DNA of 64,000 bases from a virus (IMGVR_UViG_3300009008_000013:47814-111813); one strand, 5' to 3'; counted from the first letter of the stretch, positions 20,401-29,690 are shown. Notes: a model not told the origin generated them from the sequence alone. A program made the numbers and translations.

Positions 20401-23400
20401 TAGAATAATATAATCACCTTCAAGAATTTTTCCAATTGGGTATGTAAATGTGACAGTTAATTCATTATTATTATCTTTAGCCACTGCTATAGGTGAATTA
20501 TTTGCATTAGTAATCCTATACATTGCCCAATCTTTTGAATCTTCTTCAAATTGTGGCGGGTAACTATCAGCATTTGCTACCCAAATTTTGTCACCAATTT
20601 TTAAAGAATTTAAAAATTCTGTTTTTTCGGTAAGTTGTATTGATTCGCCTACACCGGATACTACAAAATTCTTACCTTTATAACTAGACGGCGTAATCTG
20701 TGAACTACTAAAGAATACTACGGAACCATTATATAATTGTACAGAATCATTAGTTGTATAGCTTTTTCTTCCGAGTAGTTCTGTTTGTATATCGATAGAT
20801 TCTGTTATTGTTATTATGTTAGATGAAACCCAATCAGAAAGTGTTAATACAGAGTGCTCGGAGTCATCAGTTCTTACATGGCCCGCTGTAGGCAATGTTA
20901 GTCTGTTACTAATATTATCTGTTTTATGTTTAAATATATTTTTGCTATAATATAAAGGTTCTTGTGGTCGTTGATGCAAATCTTCAGGACGAACAGTGAT
21001 GTGAATATCTTTATATTGCTCATCTGAGTTAATGAGTTCAATTAAATCAGGACTTTCTTTAAATTTATTTTCTTCTAAATATAGATCAATTGTCTGTGTA
21101 CTGTCTACTGAACCATATTCACCAATTCTAAATGCCCATTCTTCATATAAGTCAATTGTTGTATCTAAAGCAGGAACTTTTGCTCTTAATAGTTTATTAA
21201 CTACAGAACTTGTACCTTTTTCTTTAAGAAAACCTTGGTAAAATTTCTTTTGCGCCGTGTCGTCAATTTGTAAGTTTTCTAAATATCTTCTACTTTGATA
21301 TCCTATTAGATTAGTGGATAACTTGTCTAGACTAGACATTCTAGCATCTTCTTCAACTTCATAAAAGCTTCTAAATTGGTCTGCTTTAGTATCTAAGTTA
21401 GGCAGTAGTCCTGTTTCTACTTTATCTAAAAGTTTCCATTTGCTAAAATCAAACTTACCCAATTCTGTTAGATCTGTAGGAGAATGACTTACGTTAGTGG
21501 CGTAAAATTTATTTTTAAATTTTATAATATCTCCTATCTGATAAGAATAATTAACATTCCAAACTTCTACGCTATCGTCTAGTAATATATAACCCGGTAA
21601 TTGCTGTGTACCATCCCACAATCTTGTTTTATATCCAACTAACTTAATTCTGTTCTGTCTACTGCCTGTTGTTAAATTCCAAATAACATCCTTGAATACT
21701 GTTTCATTTTCAAGAATTAATAAATGTTCTGTTTGTATTGGATTTAAAGTACAAGCAAATATGCCATCCACTTCTTCACTTGAACTTAGTTGGAACATGT
21801 TATCTTCTCTATAATAGAAAAGATCTTGTATTGCTATTCTTTGTTTATTTTGGTTAATGACAGAAGAAGGTAAAATATTACTTACTAAATTGCTAACTTG
21901 TGTTTGGTTTAAGTTAAATTTGAAAGTATTACTACCAGCACTCATTGTTATTAATGACCCTGGACCAAAGTTGGCCTGAGTCCAGAATAAGAATTCCCTT
22001 GCTGAATTGTCCCAGTCTTCAATTTGGCCAAAATCATCGCTAACATTATCAAATACTAGGCCAACAGATTCTAAATATCTTCCATAACTTATAATGAAAT
22101 CATATACATCTTGTATAGTGTTATATTCTGTTTTATAAGGTACTTTTGTAGTGGTGCTTTGAAAATCATCATGATGAAGTACAGTGATTCCTCCTTGTGT
22201 AGGAACTGTTGGTGTACTAGTTAAATATTGTCTATCATCATCAAAATTATTTGTTGCTGTAAACTCAGCGTTAACAATATAGAAAGTATTTTGACCTACT
22301 TCCACAACTTGACCAATAGCATATTCTTTACCTAGTTCATATGGAATTGAATCAAGTTGTATTCCTCCAACAGATACCTGTCTTGTATTACCAGATGTAG
22401 TAATACTTTTTAATATATTAAAATAAGGAGTATCAACTGAATAACCGTCAATAATGTATCCGGTGTGTGTTCTTTCAATTAACAAGCCTGAATAATTTAT
22501 TTTTGCTAAGGGTTTGCCTTCAAGCAAGTATAAAGAATAATCTTCTTGTGGCACAAAAATGTCATTAGAAGATCTAGTAGGTGAAATTTGTTCTAATATA
22601 ATTTTTAATTTTTCTTTATCTGTGAATCCGGCTATCTTATAAGCCAAATTAAGACTTAAAGTATTTAAATTTGTGTTAAGTTTTACAGTATCACTACTTA
22701 AATATTTTGCATGATCAACTAACCAGTTGCCATAACCAAGAGTATAATCAATTGATTTATCTGTATTAACAAACCCGTTTGTCTTTACGGAATTGGGAAC
22801 AAGGAATAACCCTGTATCTTTGTCTACATAGTGCCCAACTAAATTTTTTGTTACGTTAGATACATCATACATCAATTCAAAATATTTTGCAGGTTTAGTT
22901 AATGCAAATAGTTTTTGCACTGCAAAGGGATAACTACTAGATCTCTTCCACGCAGTTTCAGCCGGGCCATCGTCCCCCGCTTTCCAATCACTAGTGGTAT
23001 CTGTATCAATTACACCTGTAAGGCCTATCTCACGTGGATTTAATAGCGCGCCTGATGAATCTACTGGAATATAATTTGCAACCATTCCGGTGCGTTTATA
23101 TTTGTCATAAGTGCCGGCATCAGGACCACTTACAATTTTACCATCTTCTAAATCTTGCCACAATATTAGGTTGTCTTTTGTATACGGTGCTGGCCCATAC
23201 TCTTTCTCCCACCAACTCGGTTTCTCAAAAAAACCAAGCATTTCCCACGGATGAGAATGTGGGCGATCTGTATCATAAAAGTATTTGTAAATACCTCTCC
23301 AAGAACCTGGCAAAAATTCAGACGAGTTAAGTTTATTTTTTACTAAACTGTAATTCCACGTATAAGGATTTGATGAGTCATAATGTGTATTATCAGTATA

Positions 23401-26286
23401 GTTAACATTATTGCGGTATGCCCACTGTGACAAAAACGCAGATGTAATAATATTAATATCGTCTAATGTGAATGGCAGTTTTCTTATATGACCTGGTATG
23501 ATTTCAAATTTACTAAGTAAATCTTTATTATATGTAGCCTTAATATTATTATAAATTTTCTTTTCTAATTCTAATAAAACGTCATCTTTGTAGTCCCCAT
23601 ACGCTGGAATAATAGAGCCATCGTGTCCTTGAATTGCCGATATCGATGTTACATAGGAATTATCTGTGTATTTTTTAGGAGTATATTTTGGATATAATCC
23701 TAACTTAGTTGGCGTTGGTGGTATGAAATTGCCAAGTGTCGTATTATATTCTACTAATTTAATCTTATCATTCGCTACCAAAGTAACAGAATCTGTCAAT
23801 GTTACAAATGGTGTTGTTGTAGAAAAAGTGTAATCTTGATCTTTAATTAATAGTACATCATTGTGATAAATTAAAACAGCTGTTTGGCCTGGTGTAGTGT
23901 CGTTATATGTTCTTTTAAGTTCAAACTTTTTATTATCAATATCAAAAACAACATAAGTTGTTTCTGTATTATCTGTTGAAAATGGTACCATATCACTATC
24001 GTAATAAGGCATTGTACTATTTTTACCAGCAAACATTGTAATTAAGATTAAATCAACAAATGTTGCTGGATTGTCATTATATTGCAATTTGTCAGCTGTT
24101 TGAAGGAATAAATTCTTAAATTTATTATATTCTATTTCTGCGTGATCTATAGAAGCAAAGAAGTCATATTCGTTATTTGTTAAGATATAACCCGCCTTGG
24201 CCAAACTAGCAGAGTTTTGAATAATTTTTACTCCTAACGTATTAATATCACCGATGTCACGCAAATTATTATAACCAAAAAACACTCCGTCAAAATCCAA
24301 ACTATTTTCAACACATGTTCCTACATGGTCTCTAATCTGGCCAAGCGTAAATGTAGTTGTTGTATCTAAATTATTAAGTGGGTTATTGTTTAGGTTAATC
24401 GGAATAGTATATGTTTCTCCGTCTACTAAAGTTTCAATTAAATCATCTGTATAAGATTTTATTACGACAATGTCTTCTTTAACTAGATCTCTAGTAAAGT
24501 TTATAAACTGTACGCCATCATTTACTACAATATAAAAATCTTTTGTAGTTTCAGAGTTATCACCTTTTACTTGTAATTTTCCATTAACCGTTACTATTAA
24601 ATTTTTTGCAATTGTTTCTGCTTTTGGTGTTGTTGTAACTTTAAACTGCTTCAATTCAGTTCCGACAGAAATTGTTTGTTGGACAAATTGTCTACTTTCA
24701 AAAGGCGCCTTTGTCCAATTGTTAAGCACGTTATATTGTGTAATACTGGTTGACTTATGCAAGAATCCCTTTGCCAATCTTATATTAGCAGAAATATTAT
24801 TCAAAACATCTGATGTATACACAAAACTATCTTTAATAATGTTATCGTGGAAAACAATATCTCCGATGTTATTAAAATTTCTATATGTTAACCCAAACCC
24901 TAACTCTGTATCCGCAACACCTGCCGAATTTATAGCGTAACTAAAAACAGTTGTTCCAGCAAATTTACTATTAGTATATGTAGAAAAACTATTACCAGCA
25001 TTATCAAACATATCAAACAATGGGGCTTGGTTTAATTTTGACTTTATTTGTCCTTTTATCCATGCGTTGTTTTTATAATACCATTGGCTCCCGGCATTAT
25101 TGCCCAATTTAGCAATTAACGTATTCCCTTCAACAGGGTCAGCCACTGTGGTAATTTTCTCTAAATGAATAGTTTCAACGCCGCCGATAGTTACGATTTG
25201 TATTTCATATATAAAACCATTAACAAATGAATCTTCATCTTTTGTGAAAACAATTTTTTGGCCTGCTTCAACAGCAACGCCATCAATAAAGGTGCCTGCT
25301 TTAGCCGAACCTTCTAAATTAGAAAACGCATCTGTAAAAAGAGTGTCAACAAGATCAACATTTGTTAACTTAGATACACCAAAATTATATAATTTTAGAT
25401 CTTTATCAAATTCTATAATAGGGCGTTTTGCTCTTAAGGCTGAATTATACACTGGAACCGTTTTGTTATATTCCGCTGTTTTGGCAATGATATCTTCATG
25501 GAACCAGCGATTATTGTTACTCCACTGGTTTCCGTCAATTGATCCAGGTTTAATTGTGATATAATCCTTGCCTAAAGAATAGACATTACTTTCTGGTGTA
25601 ATTAAACTATTCCATTCAATGAGTTCAATACTTTTACCTACATTTGCAACTATATATTCTTTATTATAATAAGTTGTGGGCTGGGTGTCTGCATGAGTAA
25701 ATTTAACTTTCAACCCGTTAGTAAATTTTATATTTCCAGTGGTAGTAGTAAAGTTCTTTTTACCTAACACTTCTGAATCAATATTTAATTTATCTGTAAT
25801 TTCAACAACATCAGGGCCGTCCTGTAACCAAAAATATCTTGCGTAACTAGTAATTTTATCTAAGTCAATTGGAGGGGTCCAGACATAATATTCACTAGAA
25901 AATATTTTATCATGATCAAAACTATTGCCGCCTCTTGATTTTACTGCATTGATTAAATCAATATATGTTGCGGCGTAGTCATATGCAGATTGTCCAAGAA
26001 CGTGACTAGTTCCGGAGTGCAATCGGTCCGTAAATCGAAGATTAGCTGCATCCTTTTTAATGGTAAATGCAGGTTCTAACTGATAATTTGTTCTATCAGC
26101 AGTTGATTCTAATAAGTAACTGTCAGTAGTTTTAAAATTATCAACATCACGTCTACCAACGAATCCATTAACGATATCCAATGTTCCCGGAGACAGTAAT
26201 TGATCCAAGGTTGAATTTAAAAATTTCTTATTAACTTCAGTTTGAAACTGATTTGGTAATAGATTAACAGTTTTTCTTATTGCCAT
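11476..26286 (-). CDS. Giant baseplate/tail appendage protein, 4936 aa
   Basis: One uninterrupted frame of 14.8 kb immediately downstream of gp6 (8 nt gap), where T4 has the wedge gene 7. The N-terminal 2000 residues are mosaic beta/helix without obvious repeats. About residues 2080-2950 contain scattered blades like FG-GAP/beta-propeller repeats (GYDVSISNNGYLVVGAPG, FGRSVAITDDGAYVFVGQP, YGTGIGLTNNTAFIGAPG). A YHYH-type domain lies near 2263-2323 (EYHYHSGKF, GYAYDGYPIYGPFGY). Residues about 3700-4480 carry repeated GGSGYxxxPxVxIxG units. The C-terminus has IPGVIFIGGERIEYW and IRRGTWGT. It is probably a virion protein of the baseplate or fibre network. Whether the N-terminal part stands in for gp7 is inference. 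Confidence 0.75.
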   Translation of the reverse strand: MAIRKTVNLLPNQFQTEVNKKFLNSTLDQLLSPGTLDIVNGFVGRRDVDNFKTTDSYLLESTADRTNYQLEPAFTIKKDAANLRFTDRLHSGTSHVLGQSAYDYAATYIDLINAVKSRGGNSFDHDKIFSSEYYVWTPPIDLDKITSYARYFWLQDGPDVVEITDKLNIDSEVLGKKNFTTTTGNIKFTNGLKVKFTHADTQPTTYYNKEYIVANVGKSIELIEWNSLITPESNVYSLGKDYITIKPGSIDGNQWSNNNRWFHEDIIAKTAEYNKTVPVYNSALRAKRPIIEFDKDLKLYNFGVSKLTNVDLVDTLFTDAFSNLEGSAKAGTFIDGVAVEAGQKIVFTKDEDSFVNGFIYEIQIVTIGGVETIHLEKITTVADPVEGNTLIAKLGNNAGSQWYYKNNAWIKGQIKSKLNQAPLFDMFDNAGNSFSTYTNSKFAGTTVFSYAINSAGVADTELGFGLTYRNFNNIGDIVFHDNIIKDSFVYTSDVLNNISANIRLAKGFLHKSTSITQYNVLNNWTKAPFESRQFVQQTISVGTELKQFKVTTTPKAETIAKNLIVTVNGKLQVKGDNSETTKDFYIVVNDGVQFINFTRDLVKEDIVVIKSYTDDLIETLVDGETYTIPINLNNNPLNNLDTTTTFTLGQIRDHVGTCVENSLDFDGVFFGYNNLRDIGDINTLGVKIIQNSASLAKAGYILTNNEYDFFASIDHAEIEYNKFKNLFLQTADKLQYNDNPATFVDLILITMFAGKNSTMPYYDSDMVPFSTDNTETTYVVFDIDNKKFELKRTYNDTTPGQTAVLIYHNDVLLIKDQDYTFSTTTPFVTLTDSVTLVANDKIKLVEYNTTLGNFIPPTPTKLGLYPKYTPKKYTDNSYVTSISAIQGHDGSIIPAYGDYKDDVLLELEKKIYNNIKATYNKDLLSKFEIIPGHIRKLPFTLDDINIITSAFLSQWAYRNNVNYTDNTHYDSSNPYTWNYSLVKNKLNSSEFLPGSWRGIYKYFYDTDRPHSHPWEMLGFFEKPSWWEKEYGPAPYTKDNLILWQDLEDGKIVSGPDAGTYDKYKRTGMVANYIPVDSSGALLNPREIGLTGVIDTDTTSDWKAGDDGPAETAWKRSSSYPFAVQKLFALTKPAKYFELMYDVSNVTKNLVGHYVDKDTGLFLVPNSVKTNGFVNTDKSIDYTLGYGNWLVDHAKYLSSDTVKLNTNLNTLSLNLAYKIAGFTDKEKLKIILEQISPTRSSNDIFVPQEDYSLYLLEGKPLAKINYSGLLIERTHTGYIIDGYSVDTPYFNILKSITTSGNTRQVSVGGIQLDSIPYELGKEYAIGQVVEVGQNTFYIVNAEFTATNNFDDDRQYLTSTPTVPTQGGITVLHHDDFQSTTTKVPYKTEYNTIQDVYDFIISYGRYLESVGLVFDNVSDDFGQIEDWDNSAREFLFWTQANFGPGSLITMSAGSNTFKFNLNQTQVSNLVSNILPSSVINQNKQRIAIQDLFYYREDNMFQLSSSEEVDGIFACTLNPIQTEHLLILENETVFKDVIWNLTTGSRQNRIKLVGYKTRLWDGTQQLPGYILLDDSVEVWNVNYSYQIGDIIKFKNKFYATNVSHSPTDLTELGKFDFSKWKLLDKVETGLLPNLDTKADQFRSFYEVEEDARMSSLDKLSTNLIGYQSRRYLENLQIDDTAQKKFYQGFLKEKGTSSVVNKLLRAKVPALDTTIDLYEEWAFRIGEYGSVDSTQTIDLYLEENKFKESPDLIELINSDEQYKDIHITVRPEDLHQRPQEPLYYSKNIFKHKTDNISNRLTLPTAGHVRTDDSEHSVLTLSDWVSSNIITITESIDIQTELLGRKSYTTNDSVQLYNGSVVFFSSSQITPSSYKGKNFVVSGVGESIQLTEKTEFLNSLKIGDKIWVANADSYPPQFEEDSKDWAMYRITNANNSPIAVAKDNNNELTVTFTYPIGKILEGDYIILRKFYNTADQSIDFSGVYKVKENLLSSRTYTLKLHANTSVGPLNGLGDSLAPTPTRGEILLLTNSRYASSSDLYSDAGPRYGWLDGDLAWIDDYNDTGKWAVLEKKNPFTLREQLYPTGKPANTGFGQAISTNKDTSTLLVGSVHDGTSAGNIEQWTRTIKTVFDVTSIFVSGDGSLTSGHLSESGFLLTINTDGLPKPAPFGVFPSDANPNRINSKTFEHTFNIRVGTNTTTSSPKEIGLGGIGIAANGVTFVSPIIDGNLTNDTGPAKGVAPGNWKWNAIVNRTNLGLDASDGHPQEDGEYHYHSGKFLSQWNSGVYTENNYYNNTNYSGDHWRHADGHSKIIGYAYDGYPIYGPFGYQTPGNSTTTPVRMTSSYRTHSSPLSERGYNYTVYPVGSFIEDHYYLDGVGTLDKHNGRYCVTPDYPDGTYAYFLTIKVDGTPVYPYIVGPTFKEQPVLETDTVPSDPGGSNTQTINIAPTNFTFDSNIVDGTKLYNSGLLGWQFDNTKEHDYLVTSAPGSNSKEGYAIILKQKDDKTYEAFDVLRSPSPTTSGFFGYDVSISNNGYLVVGAPGELKSYVYKLVTGITSSSEFFNGTGATPTFATTISYGDDKEITVYVDGHIKIQGLDYTLAPGSITFISGFPPIGSNNVEMRKGNYYNLIQTLSGVSGTDFGRSVAITDDGAYVFVGQPNIEKSGNLQVGSTKVYGKSPNDSFNEVQELTSGVTSELEFFGKQVEAGAFGHIVAVGATGADYAYINETAKLAVNTGEVDYFIDYARVSGTLTGTVANPTVSIGDQIVINGTQVTFTGTALADVVQDINDAGMYFVTAESTSDNKLKITSTSTTTNNKLAVTVGNTNGVAVFTALGITPYEFKASLVHPDGFQNAFYGERIKFNEDASNILISSPVSNSIVDLNMDNSLTTFDQGNTLISDEQLESGSALIYDINSDMSYSLLQRLDWKERRQYDKYGTGIGLTNNTAFIGAPGDDYFEIEEKTGDGVTTAFAITGQYSTDKIEIFINNKKILTGFTSDNASPNSTITFDTAPVAYTIKIYKYTSNTGSVIEAINTGDKDAWTIKRQETNKIDIDNINQVFTYDHKNNKFIEYVEVLDPVKGKIPGIADQEISFKTFYDPAVYNTASNLLVTTNSKHHWGPNEVGTLWWDLTNTKYVDYEQGDLEYRKNNWGKLFPGTQINIYEWVESDTLPSNYVSLLGDGNPKFVDDSAYVEYVRKDEATGLLEPVYYYWVANKTTVPPIPRTYLNAAGQIRFTSRGKEIELNSFIPAATRKLPADTVANIIKDPAGYGLKYIGLVDQNAIVGYNLNKNLVNDNIVLSINYDTKKNNIPLHTEWQLVQKNNKLSKPNQYLVTKLADSLVGLDSKNRSVPDPTLQPGSKYGILNYPRQTMFVNKNDAIKVLVNYSNSVFVENRMAIEYSLSKLQTAEALPIDGFDEVVETYAELTYINTATISNGYTVVVKKDETRGNYWTQYSWSTATQLWAFDKKQKYDTSKYWDYSDWYKTGYSVNTVINYTVATRNDLDKLTTSTGDIVKVLDNGQGRWELYEKTNPYELIGEENASISLKTELYTLPGPLEEIRYIIDALKDDLFINSLEEHFNKIWFQLVQYALVDQNLQVDWAFKTSFVGVNQTVRELSEIVNYSYDVQDSIESYIEEAKPYRTNLREYIYRYPYLEISHNAVTDFDLPGYWDETQQIFRSPNVYEADDDQRMQTGPWVNWFNHYTKHVESITVTEGGSGYGNSDIDEYAESAYDTTKYDGAAVSTTPPVVFIESGAQWELGYSYTSDTDPGEAGAQAVLVVPEHSPDTLWYYSSDIKDMGWKVRIKPALNTPESKTFAVTVVVDGEGNPDFYIDGVERPNLILYRGSTYTFTQTDASNATRGVFRFSALEDGTHRDGSGATAVPVMTTPGLDSVASITVTNGGTGYVTTPKVIIEGGAGTGAIAYANLENFKVRDILETIKFDRVDGPRHVETVAVTDGGSGYTSIPNISLAGVVDTITITEKGLGYTVAPKVLISAPDELNGTQATASLTLDVDGSIASVTITEQGSGYINKPFVQFIKNSPADPNPTKKAHASAINTGLGGNGAQAIASISGGAVTSITVTEQGKGYQTAPTVVISGGGGSSATATATVTYSSYNRLEPDHELTSKKHSDRLTLYYAGGQTGTNSNKNWKNELIDLPNYESIISESGLEYKANKVLGAEFSLEPGYDRAAYAKNAFDDYAVTEEGIRVIASVDTDLSGGDFSTSGGIDPANVVVDGDGFVTVYTSHAPEEQIPGRMFDTLDMKVYEMPSPRNSGVTVKKYTYYGNGSTTSYDFSSVGGLPTTDYGAEVYIDNVLKIRGTDFTLNYEINTVNLNTPANPGQLVHVVLVETGGENISAFKQDFTGDGSTTQFIVNIPYQYAQNLYVTVNGGDATYTASSYYKKTKVTFSSAPGANSRIRVHTFNMSGLTLVNPGSGYSKASPPTVTITGVGSNAAADAIVNDNGEVEGFIITNLGTGYTTAPTVTIAPPASGVTATATAQVYDDKIAVPSPYIRIDSEEFTLSLPGSPSWPSDYTITYPSLFEEQGPDMAKAFVYLNGTRLIPPDTEYYTGDGTTTVYASPTNPTVNYASATDADIQVHVAGELKTLTSDYTFTGTPSRAEVTFVTAPADGAEVAITVRNGKYWIANNQQVILENGSGLSTDAGAVNGDKVFVQSFANQTYSQGKTITIEGSSIATSTSLERFDAIIYDTSGYAGDVSVSIATPVYDIRLLQEEYNTNYAWVWLNGVYQIANHDYYITDDGYLVMTPRTGVILATDKITVSTMRGAEAEQEQSIGFRIWKDMFDQIAYYRIATDNITTLADTLEYTDLEIHVTDASKLLTPNPSDGIPGVIFIGGERIEYWEIDSNKLKRIRRGTWGTGVVTTHASGTEVVDSSKQQIVPGGSDSHTKVWYDQGTSTATNGLGLGMATTQQVKFLKEGPLTIPKAY

Positions 26287-26294
26287 GGTATTTC

Positions 26295-29200
26295 CTATGC
26301 ACTTGTTACAATTGTGCCACTTGCTCTAATCTTAGATGCAGTGACAGCATCTATAATCTCAATATTATCTACTTTTACATCACTTATAAAAATTTCATCA
26401 CTAGCACATTCAACTTCAAATAAACTACCAAAATTTTGGTTTGTGCCAGTAGGTACAATTAAAATGGTCGCTACGTGCGGCGCTAATTCATGATGAACAA
26501 ACGCTGATAATTCTGTAAAATAAAAAGTATCTCCAAAATCCCAATTTTCGTCTTCAAAATAATCAATGAATGCGTCTACAGTTCTTGTTTTTAATTCAGA
26601 ATCAGTAATTGGAGAATTTGGATTTTTTACTATTTTAAATTGTGCTTGTAAATTAGCATCTGCTTTACTACCAAATAATACCTTATATTTTACCGGATGA
26701 AAAATAATTTCATCACTCAACATTTTATATTCTAATAAACTACCAAATTGTGTTGCCAATTCTGTTGTAGTACTTGTTTCTGGTTTAGTAACAACACCTG
26801 TATTATCTTGAATATACCGCACAAACTGATCATTATATGATTGTGTTAAAATGTATAAATCAATAATATTACTCAGTCCTGGATTAATTCTTCTATCACT
26901 TGGTGAGTTGTGTTTATAATTAAAGTATAAGTCTTTTCTACCTACATATGTTAGATAATCTGTACTGTCTAAAAGAGTACTATCAGATGAATTATTAACT
27001 TTAAACTTCTTATCTAACGTCAAATATATAACTTCACCATCTTTAAAAATTGATGTGTCGGATGGTAAATTTGTTTCTAAATCATAATCTAAATTAATTG
27101 TTTTTTTAGTTAATCTATATTGTTGGCCACCGTCTGCTTCTGTAAATTTTTCAAAAAATACTAGTTTGTTATTTGGATTAACACTAGGATCAACAATAGA
27201 TGTAAACTGATCAGGATTATCAGGTATACCGTCGTCGTCACTATCTAAGAAAGTAACTAGAACTCTGCGTGTATTAGTATTGCCTGTAAATTCTGTATCC
27301 AGCCCATAAATTTGCCAGATGTAATCTTCTTCTAATGCGTCATTTGCATCAGGCTTACTGTTCATTTTAAATACATTAACATAATCTATTACTGTTTGTC
27401 CTGTACGAGAATCATAAATTTTAAGTGAGTCATCAAAATAAAATCTTGTTTCTAAATCACTTTCAAAACTATAGTTTAATCCTCTATAAGTTGCTGTATA
27501 CATCACGCCAGTACTTTTAAAACGAATCATCCAACTTGCGTCCTTACGCAATCCCGACGTGTCACCGGCATATCCAAATCCAAAGTTATCAGAAACGTTT
27601 AAATTTTCTGCTAATACAATATACCATTCTCTGTCGTTAAGATCAAAACGTAAACCAAATTCTTCGTGATTAAAGATTTTGTTTAACATTGCTGTTTCAA
27701 TTGATGAAGACAAATCAGTGTCAAACTGTGGAATAATCTCTGCGACTTCTGCACCATCACCAATTTTCTCTGTTAACGTTACCGGGCCACTGCCATTTGA
27801 CAAATTACCTACGCCACCATTCATACCGTCGCCTACAACATTTTTAATCATTGCCCATATAGAGCTAAATGTTCCTGGCGCGCTAACTGAGCCTGTATGC
27901 AAACTACCATCTGCTTTAAAGTATTTTCCAGATGGTGCATTAAACTTAACTAGTGAGTTATTTGTTAACCATTTTCTTGCATCAGGTGCTGATGACCCCA
28001 ATGGCACAGGTGATCCAATATTATTTTTAAAATAACCTGTACTTAAATTGGTGCCGGTTGTTGATTGCTCCCACGTCGTGGTTGCAACTGTTATTCTAGA
28101 ATATTTTTTATAATAGTATTGTTTACTACCAACGTCACGTAAGATGGGTTCTATTCTATCACGAATAATTCGCAATATGTCCATCTCGTTTACAAACTCA
28201 AAATCAAAGTTATTAGTAAATATTTCTTCAAATAATATTCCATCTTCACAAAATACATTTGTAGATGAATATTTTGCAGACGGATCTACAACATCCAAAT
28301 AACGTGATATACCGCTGGATGTTCTGTTAACCGCTTTTGCTTTTATGATTTCATTTGTTGCCGTGACTGGGAATATATTATAATCTTCACCATTTACCAT
28401 ACGATTTTGTGTGTAATAGGCCTGCGGTGCATTTGTTCTAATATCTTCAATTGTTTCTCTTTCTGCCGCATTGTAAATCTGCTGTTGTAAATCAAATACC
28501 ATGGTTAAGGTATGTGTTATATTATACTTGTTTAAATAAGTGACACTTAACGTAACACCTTGCATATCATCTGTATTAATATCATATGTTAATCCGTTAC
28601 TTTGTCTAAAATAAGATCTAAAACCTCCCCGAGGCATATCTGAGAAGATACCATCTCCAAATATATATGAAATTTGATCCGCTTCGCGTGACGTTACACT
28701 GTATAATGTTCTTATATCTTTGGCCAAACTATTATATATTACATTATTGCCGACCACACTAGGAACTTGTGTCCATAATCTATACAAATCATTATTGGAA
28801 TCTAATTCATATAGCCATACATCATTATTATTAACGTTACTGGTATTAATTAAAACTTGTCTATTAGGAATTGCTTGGTCAATATTGAAATCAGATGATC
28901 GTAGCGTACCTTGTTTGAAGTACGCAAAAAATCCCGTATTGTCACTGCCATTGCCCTTGCCATCACTCCTATATAGAAAACCAAAAGGCGCAACATTGCT
29001 AGGTGCTTTTTCATATATAAAATCTGCATTTTGAAAAGTGGCACTAACTATTTCAAAATCTATGTTTACTCCATCAATATTAGTTGTGAATGGAAACACA
29101 GGGATAGTTCCAGATGGTATATTAATTTCATATTCTTCTGTTAATATGCCGTTCAATGTTTTAGAACTGTTAGGGTTTCCTATTCTCTGAGAATTTACCA

Positions 29201-29690
29201 TTGCGGCATTAAGTATTAAATTAATTTGTTCAGTATAATCTACATTGTTGGGGTCATTCCATTCAATTCTACTATTTGCTAGATTTTCACCATTGGAATC
29301 ATAAACATCTTCTGTTGTAGAAATGCTTGATAATTTTAATAATCCACTAGCATTTATACTACGCTTTGCGTTATAACTTACTAGTCTAGCAAGTCTTAAA
29401 ATACTTTCTCTGCGACTTGCAGTTGCTAGGAAATTTTCTCTAGCATTTAAATCTACTCTGTAACTAATGTTTTGTGTTACATACGCAAGTAAGTCAATTA
29501 ATGCTATAAATTCTGAACTTTCAATATAATCATTAAAATCTTCAGGATGATATGTTTTGATATAATCAATCATTGACTTACGCAATGTTTGGAAATCATA
29601 ACTTTCAAAATCAGCATTAATAAAAGATTGGTATAACACTTGCCAATCTTCTGCGCTATATATATTATTTTGTCGTGTTGTTAGTGCCAT
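26295..29690 (-). CDS. gp6: Baseplate wedge protein gp6-like, 1131 aa
   Basis: gp6 forms the inner ring of the T4 baseplate, joining wedges around the hub. The N-terminus (EDWQVLYQSFINADFESYDFQTLRKS, then SSEFIALIDLLAYVTQNISYRVDLNARENFL) is the conserved gp6/J-like wedge signature, and RESILRLARLVSYNAKRS follows as expected. At 1131 residues it is much longer than T4 gp6 (660), with insertions in the central part (residues about 480-800). The C-terminus includes VDAFIDYFEDENWDFGDTFYFTELSAFVHHEL, which resembles the dimerising end of wedge proteins. It overlaps gp25 by 1 nt, as wedge genes often do, and precedes the giant tail gene. Confidence 0.9.
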   Translation of the reverse strand: MALTTRQNNIYSAEDWQVLYQSFINADFESYDFQTLRKSMIDYIKTYHPEDFNDYIESSEFIALIDLLAYVTQNISYRVDLNARENFLATASRRESILRLARLVSYNAKRSINASGLLKLSSISTTEDVYDSNGENLANSRIEWNDPNNVDYTEQINLILNAAMVNSQRIGNPNSSKTLNGILTEEYEINIPSGTIPVFPFTTNIDGVNIDFEIVSATFQNADFIYEKAPSNVAPFGFLYRSDGKGNGSDNTGFFAYFKQGTLRSSDFNIDQAIPNRQVLINTSNVNNNDVWLYELDSNNDLYRLWTQVPSVVGNNVIYNSLAKDIRTLYSVTSREADQISYIFGDGIFSDMPRGGFRSYFRQSNGLTYDINTDDMQGVTLSVTYLNKYNITHTLTMVFDLQQQIYNAAERETIEDIRTNAPQAYYTQNRMVNGEDYNIFPVTATNEIIKAKAVNRTSSGISRYLDVVDPSAKYSSTNVFCEDGILFEEIFTNNFDFEFVNEMDILRIIRDRIEPILRDVGSKQYYYKKYSRITVATTTWEQSTTGTNLSTGYFKNNIGSPVPLGSSAPDARKWLTNNSLVKFNAPSGKYFKADGSLHTGSVSAPGTFSSIWAMIKNVVGDGMNGGVGNLSNGSGPVTLTEKIGDGAEVAEIIPQFDTDLSSSIETAMLNKIFNHEEFGLRFDLNDREWYIVLAENLNVSDNFGFGYAGDTSGLRKDASWMIRFKSTGVMYTATYRGLNYSFESDLETRFYFDDSLKIYDSRTGQTVIDYVNVFKMNSKPDANDALEEDYIWQIYGLDTEFTGNTNTRRVLVTFLDSDDDGIPDNPDQFTSIVDPSVNPNNKLVFFEKFTEADGGQQYRLTKKTINLDYDLETNLPSDTSIFKDGEVIYLTLDKKFKVNNSSDSTLLDSTDYLTYVGRKDLYFNYKHNSPSDRRINPGLSNIIDLYILTQSYNDQFVRYIQDNTGVVTKPETSTTTELATQFGSLLEYKMLSDEIIFHPVKYKVLFGSKADANLQAQFKIVKNPNSPITDSELKTRTVDAFIDYFEDENWDFGDTFYFTELSAFVHHELAPHVATILIVPTGTNQNFGSLFEVECASDEIFISDVKVDNIEIIDAVTASKIRASGTIVTSA

